This document shows, in pieces, positions 7,324-9,993 of a stretch of DNA of 9,993 bases (the first letter of the stretch is position 1; every line of letters begins with the position of its first letter). The notes beneath the pieces are model-generated. The model did no database searches and was not told the DNA's origin. It was given only the letters and a program-made list of their open reading frames with translations. A program made the translations under genes and the position numbers. Source of the stretch: Myxococcales bacterium (lineage in GTDB: Bacteria > Myxococcota > Bradymonadia > REDH01); the NCBI GenBank assembly GCA_018970625.1, contig JAGWVZ010000092.1:1-9993 (forward strand), read 5' to 3'.

Positions 7324-8148
7324 CTACCGATTCACCAGCCTGTCCAGCTGCTCGGTTCGCTCCTGCTGCACATCCGAGATGCGCAAGCGCTGTGTTCGGA
7401 GCGCAGGAATCACCAGGTCCGACTCGATAAGCCACGTTGTGGTCGTAAGCCATTCATATGAGCCCAGCTCGTCCGCTGCCTGCAAAACACTCGCGATTGT
7501 GCGCCAGCTGGCACCCGGCGCATCGAAATGTCCGATCGGTTGGCCCAGCACTGCCGCCCACGACCAGACCCACGCCATTCGCGTCTCGACCCCGTCCTGC
7601 TGAAACACCAGCTGGCCATGCAATTCGCCACGCTCGCCGACAGACGGGAGCACGTTCAACGGGGGCTCGAAGCGAACCTGACGGATGGGCGTCTCGATCG
7701 CGCGCAGCGCGAGTCCAGCCTCGTCACATTGCCAGAACTCACGTCCGGTCTGCAGCCCTCGATCATCACGCAACTCAAAAGTGGCCTCAAACCGCACGAC
7801 CCCGTCGCCCGACGCGACCCGCACGATCGCACGTTCCGAGACACCTTCGGACTCATCGGCGACCGAGTGATCGCCCACGGCCGGCTCGGCCGTCCACGCC
7901 AGAACACCGCCAACCAGCGGAGGCGTTACATACCATGCCTCCACACCACGCTCAACCATCGCCTCCAGATCCCATGGACAAAGCGATCGCTGAATCGATG
8001 GCGCCGCAGGGACAATGGGCACAGGGTCCAGCGGGGAGCGCGTCGCCGAAGAACCGCCACAAGCGACCAGCGCGCGCATAAAACCGAATACAGAACAAGC
8101 ACTTACACAAAAAATTAGCAGGTGGCGACACGAACTCGTAGTCGGCAT
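7324..8148 (-). CDS. Predicted lipoprotein, large beta-rich domain (274 aa)
   Basis: A predicted lipoprotein of the cell envelope. The chosen ATG follows GAGGTGG, which overlaps the stop of the upstream gene. A GTG at 8160 (GTGA overlap) is also in frame but has no good site. The signal peptide ends in a canonical LVAC lipobox with Cys at residue 30, followed by GGSS; an earlier VSAC (Cys 18) is a second, less likely site. After a Pro-rich spacer (to about 53), the mature part is mostly alternating polar and hydrophobic strands. It includes VRFEATFELRDD (118-129), EFWQCDEAGL (137-146) and EPPLNVLP (161-168). This order (strand, W-x-C-D-E-x-G-L, then PPL-x-x-LP) is reminiscent of envelope proteins with a half-barrel such as DUF3108-like or LolA-like folds, but I hold that only as a possibility. 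Eight bases separate it from the preceding lipoprotein gene, so co-transcription is likely. Its function is unknown. Confidence 0.75.
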   Translation of the reverse strand: MPTTSSCRHLLIFCVSACSVFGFMRALVACGGSSATRSPLDPVPIVPAAPSIQRSLCPWDLEAMVERGVEAWYVTPPLVGGVLAWTAEPAVGDHSVADESEGVSERAIVRVASGDGVVRFEATFELRDDRGLQTGREFWQCDEAGLALRAIETPIRQVRFEPPLNVLPSVGERGELHGQLVFQQDGVETRMAWVWSWAAVLGQPIGHFDAPGASWRTIASVLQAADELGSYEWLTTTTWLIESDLVIPALRTQRLRISDVQQERTEQLDRLVNR

Positions 8149-8151
8149 GAG

Positions 8152-8158
8152 CCACCTC
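8152..8158 (-). promoter_or_regulatory. Ribosome binding site inside the upstream stop region
   Basis: GAGGTGG on the minus strand overlaps the TGA (8159-8157) of the preceding lipoprotein gene and lies 3 to 5 bases before the ATG at 8148. This favours 8148 over the GTG at 8160 and implies that the two genes are translated in step. Confidence 0.55.
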
Positions 8159-8858
8159 ACAGCGGGGGCCCGGCAGCTGGTCCCGGCGTCAAATCCAGTC
8201 GAATCGAGGCCCCGGTGCCAGCAGGCTGGGATGACGCGTCAGACGAGGGCGCCGGCACCGAACCATCCTCCGCGCTCGCAGGCGGCGTCGAGCCTTCCCC
8301 CTCCAACGCAACTTCCCCCGAGCCCGCGCTCGCTCCACTCCCTTCAACGACGGTGGCTGCCGTCACGCTCGGCGGTTCTTCTGCGCGCGCATATACCAGC
8401 GCCTCGGCCCCCTCGAGCCGGAAGGAATCCGCCGTCACGCCTACCAACGCGAGCCGGGTGCCCTGCCCCGACTCCTGCGAAAGGCGAAGCACGCGGGTAT
8501 CAGCCACAGACGACTCAAGCGTCCATGTTCCCGACGCGGTGACCTGCTCCCGCACCAGACGCTCCCACGAGCCTTCACCAAATCGGTACCCCAGGCTGAC
8601 CGACGTATCACCCGCCGTGTAGGAGTGAACGAAGCGCCCCACAGGAATCGCGCCCTGCGGCAGCGCCACGGGCCCTTGCCCGGCAGCCTCGGAGCCGTCG
8701 CCAGACCCCTCATCCGCACCGGTGCCTTCGACGATCGTCCACGACGGCGTCCCTTCTGACTCAGGCGAGGCGTCCTGACCACAGCTCGACAACGCAGCGA
8801 CAAGTGTCATCACCGCCAGACACGCAAGCGGGCTGCGTTGAACACGACCTTCTATCAT
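8157..8858 (-). CDS. Predicted lipoprotein with beta-rich core between low-complexity arms (233 aa)
   Basis: Predicted envelope lipoprotein. The signal peptide MIEGRVQRSPLACLAVM and on ends in LSSC, a canonical lipobox with Cys 26. The core (about 64-158) is strand-like, with VGRFVHSYTAGD (73-84), SGTWTLESS (109-117) and SFRLEGAEALVYAR (145-158), a pattern reminiscent of small lipocalin-like or other beta-barrel envelope proteins. That core lies between two acidic Gly/Ser/Ala-rich arms sharing a repeated motif, (T/A)(I/V)VEG(T/S)GA followed by GSG. The C-terminal arm (about 185-233) is low-complexity and Pro/Ser-rich. The ATG at 8858 has AGGAG ten bases upstream. An ATG at 8876 is in frame, but it overlaps the previous gene and would use no better site. 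It sits 7 bases after the upstream lipoprotein gene and 8 before the downstream one. No family assignment is possible by eye. Confidence 0.78.
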   Translation of the reverse strand: MIEGRVQRSPLACLAVMTLVAALSSCGQDASPESEGTPSWTIVEGTGADEGSGDGSEAAGQGPVALPQGAIPVGRFVHSYTAGDTSVSLGYRFGEGSWERLVREQVTASGTWTLESSVADTRVLRLSQESGQGTRLALVGVTADSFRLEGAEALVYARAEEPPSVTAATVVEGSGASAGSGEVALEGEGSTPPASAEDGSVPAPSSDASSQPAGTGASIRLDLTPGPAAGPPL

Positions 8859-8865
8859 GTCGGTA

Positions 8866-9255
8866 TCACTCCTCATTCCGTTCATCGGCGAGCGCCGTGC
8901 GTCGCAACCACACGCCCGGCATCGTGTCCAGCTGCATGGAGCTTCCATCGGGCGCCATCGTCGCCCACCAGGTGGCAGGACCATCGGCCAGCATCACTAC
9001 GATGCAAATACGATCATCAACACGTCGACTGACGGTCCACGCCGTCGCCTCGAACGCAGGACCCACCGACAGCCGTCCGTCGGCGCGAAACTCCATGGCG
9101 ATCACCCCCGTCGTCACACCGGCGGGAGCATCCACCACCCAGTGCCCCACCAGCGCCGGATCGGGCATCCACGAGCCTTCCAGCGCATCGGACGATTCAC
9201 TCACACACCCCTGCGACAACCCGCTCAGGATCAGGGCGGCGGTCACGGAGCGCAT
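8866..9255 (-). CDS. Small predicted lipoprotein, possible lipocalin-like fold (129 aa)
   Basis: From the ATG at 9255 the product has a short signal, MRSVTAALILSGL, ending in SQGC with Cys 17. The lipobox is imperfect, with Leu at -4 rather than -3. The mature ~112 residues read as a compact beta-barrel: LVGHWVVD at its start, IAMEFRADGRLSV, then ATAWTVS, CIVVMLAD and WWATMAPDGSSMQL, ending VWLRRT. The GxW opening, the EFRADGxL strand and the closing LRR recall small lipocalin-like envelope domains; this is inference. The start is uncertain. No ribosome site precedes 9255, and the frame is open to ATGs at 9324 and 9354. The longer forms would add an Arg-rich stretch, DRRRVFRRMR, containing RRVF, which resembles a twin-arginine motif directly before the hydrophobic core. 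Its stop lies 7 bases before the next lipoprotein gene. Confidence 0.65.
   Translation of the reverse strand: MRSVTAALILSGLSQGCVSESSDALEGSWMPDPALVGHWVVDAPAGVTTGVIAMEFRADGRLSVGPAFEATAWTVSRRVDDRICIVVMLADGPATWWATMAPDGSSMQLDTMPGVWLRRTALADERNEE
8869..8874 (-). promoter_or_regulatory. Ribosome binding site for the 233-aa lipoprotein
   Basis: GAGGAG on the minus strand ends ten bases before the ATG at 8858 and overlaps the last codons of the upstream gene. The spacing is slightly long. It could not serve the ATG at 8876, which lies before it. Confidence 0.5.
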
Positions 9256-9384
9256 CCGACGAAAAACACGACGGCGGTCGCTCGCTGACCACGTGGGCCG
9301 CGTCGCACAAGGCAGCACAGCCATCGCAGCTGCTTCTGGAAACCTGAACACCATGCGCGCAGCTTCATCGCCTGCGCCCCTGTG
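9256..9384 (-). other. Gap between the glycosylase gene and the first lipoprotein gene
   Basis: A 129-base stretch that is either a 5' leader or the N-terminal extension of the small lipoprotein. It has no clear promoter, terminator or ribosome site. It holds in-frame ATGs at 9354 and 9324, and the palindrome GCAGCTGC, also seen in part as AGCTGCG a little upstream. Whether transcription from the glycosylase gene continues through it cannot be told. Confidence 0.4.
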
Positions 9385-9993
9385 TCAACCTGCAGGTGCA
9401 CCTCGCTGGTGTTCACACCAGAAAACAGAACGCCCACCGACGGTGCTTCGGTGAATCCATCGACCTGCTGTGTCCAGCTCACCCAGGCGACCATAGACAG
9501 CAAATCGGCCCGGGATATCGTTGCCGTCCTGCACCCACGCGATCGAACCCTGCAGCAGCGCGGCTTCCTCTTCTCGCACAGAGCTGTCGGCAAAGGTCCA
9601 CAAATGCTCGGCTATCCGGTTCCATTCATCGCCGTTGACCTCGCAGGCGGGAAGCGCCGGATGCACGCCAGCCCACCAGAGCGCCTCATTGGCCATGATG
9701 TTGCCCACGCCAGCGACGACCGTCTGGTCCAGCAGCACGGCATGCACCGCGCGACGTGAGCCGCGCGCTCTCGATTGAAGGACGTCACCCGACAGGCGCG
9801 TGGGCCAGGGCTCTGGCACTTCGCCGTCAGGACGCAGCGCCGCCCGTAGCTCTTGCCAGGGCCCAGCAAGCAGTCCGCCAAACCGGCGAGGGTCCACGAA
9901 CGATAGTCGCTCAACCCGTCCGCTTGCAGCGTCCTGGGCTTCGAGCCAGAATCGCACATGGCGCTGTTCGGCTCCGTGAACCCAGCGCCCGGT
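9385..9993 (-). CDS. mutM: Fpg/MutM-family DNA glycosylase with degenerate zinc finger, N-terminus outside the window
   Basis: The C-terminal 202 residues of a formamidopyrimidine-DNA glycosylase family protein, a base-excision repair enzyme that removes 8-oxoguanine and related lesions. Residue numbers are for the visible part. Seen: VDPRRFG (33-39), the loop holding the Arg and Phe that fill the gap left by the flipped base; the helix-two-turn-helix region with LLDQTVVAGVGNIMANEAL (87-105), including the DNA-binding Asn; AGVHP (108-112); and VYGR (166-169) opening the C-terminal finger. The finger is unusual. Where E. coli Fpg has two CxxC pairs, this has ELDTAG and WCEHQ, so only one Cys remains. 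The finger Arg is kept in GGRSVFW (186-192). The catalytic Pro1-Glu2 and the hairpin Lys lie beyond the right edge, so Fpg and Nei cannot be fully separated. The frame is open to 9993. It is the first visible gene on the minus strand, 129 bases before the lipoprotein genes. Confidence 0.88.
   Translation of the reverse strand, partial: TGRWVHGAEQRHVRFWLEAQDAASGRVERLSFVDPRRFGGLLAGPWQELRAALRPDGEVPEPWPTRLSGDVLQSRARGSRRAVHAVLLDQTVVAGVGNIMANEALWWAGVHPALPACEVNGDEWNRIAEHLWTFADSSVREEEAALLQGSIAWVQDGNDIPGRFAVYGRLGELDTAGRWIHRSTVGGRSVFWCEHQRGAPAG

Noticed and set aside
7458..8118. Two overlapping plus-strand frames of about 200 residues opposite the 274-aa lipoprotein gene
   Set aside because: Their products are Arg/Pro/His-rich with no recognisable pattern. 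The minus-strand gene has a signal peptide, a lipobox, a ribosome site and operon context.
8804..9454. 216-residue plus-strand frame across the lipoprotein/MutM junction
   Set aside because: It is antisense to two supported genes, has no ribosome site or domain pattern, and looks like a shadow of GC-rich codons.
1..9993. tRNA, rRNA, CRISPR, insertion sequences, phage genes or defence systems
   Set aside because: I looked on both strands and saw no tRNA-like cloverleaf, regularly spaced repeats, transposase motifs or terminal inverted repeats.

Overview
This is a GC-rich, densely coded bacterial window (about 10 kb) with nine protein genes and no RNA gene, insertion sequence or CRISPR array that I can see. 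The best lineage clue is the large gene at 3583-6387. Its C-terminal ~87 residues resemble the domain that databases name after Myxococcus xanthus MXAN_5187, and the operon of small lipoproteins on the right also fits that group. I infer a myxobacterium or a related Myxococcota/Bradymonadales-type deltaproteobacterium; this rests on remembered family patterns, not on a search.

Layout. (1) Left edge, minus strand: the N-terminal part of an AmgK-like sugar kinase (aminoglycoside phosphotransferase fold), reading out of the window. (2) Divergent from it, plus strand 534-3454: two translationally coupled membrane glycosyltransferases. The first is a cellulose-synthase-like GT2 enzyme. The second is a GT87/GT-C polyprenol-phosphate-mannose-type transferase whose ATG overlaps the GT2 stop (ATGA). 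(3) Plus strand 3583-6387: a 934-residue membrane protein built like a receptor (TM, periplasmic Cache-like sensor, TM, HAMP-like segment). It then has a ~430-residue disordered Ala/Pro/Ser/Thr linker and the MXAN_5187-type C-terminal domain, with no recognised kinase, cyclase or chemotaxis output. (4) Converging from the right, minus strand 9993-6464: a Fpg/MutM-family DNA glycosylase (N-terminus beyond the window), then three consecutive small lipoprotein genes and a 270-residue protein of unknown function. The last four are tightly packed, with gaps of 7, 8 and 47 bases, and read as one operon.

How they may work together. The GT2/GT87 pair probably builds or decorates an envelope glycan from lipid-linked or nucleotide sugars. 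The AmgK-like kinase may feed recycled sugar into envelope synthesis, so the left third is plausibly envelope-carbohydrate biology. The receptor-like protein and the lipoprotein operon are also envelope-located but have no assigned function. The most notable single observations are the loss of the zinc-binding cysteines in the MutM finger, with the catalytic-finger arginine kept, and the receptor-like protein with an unassigned output domain on a very long tether.
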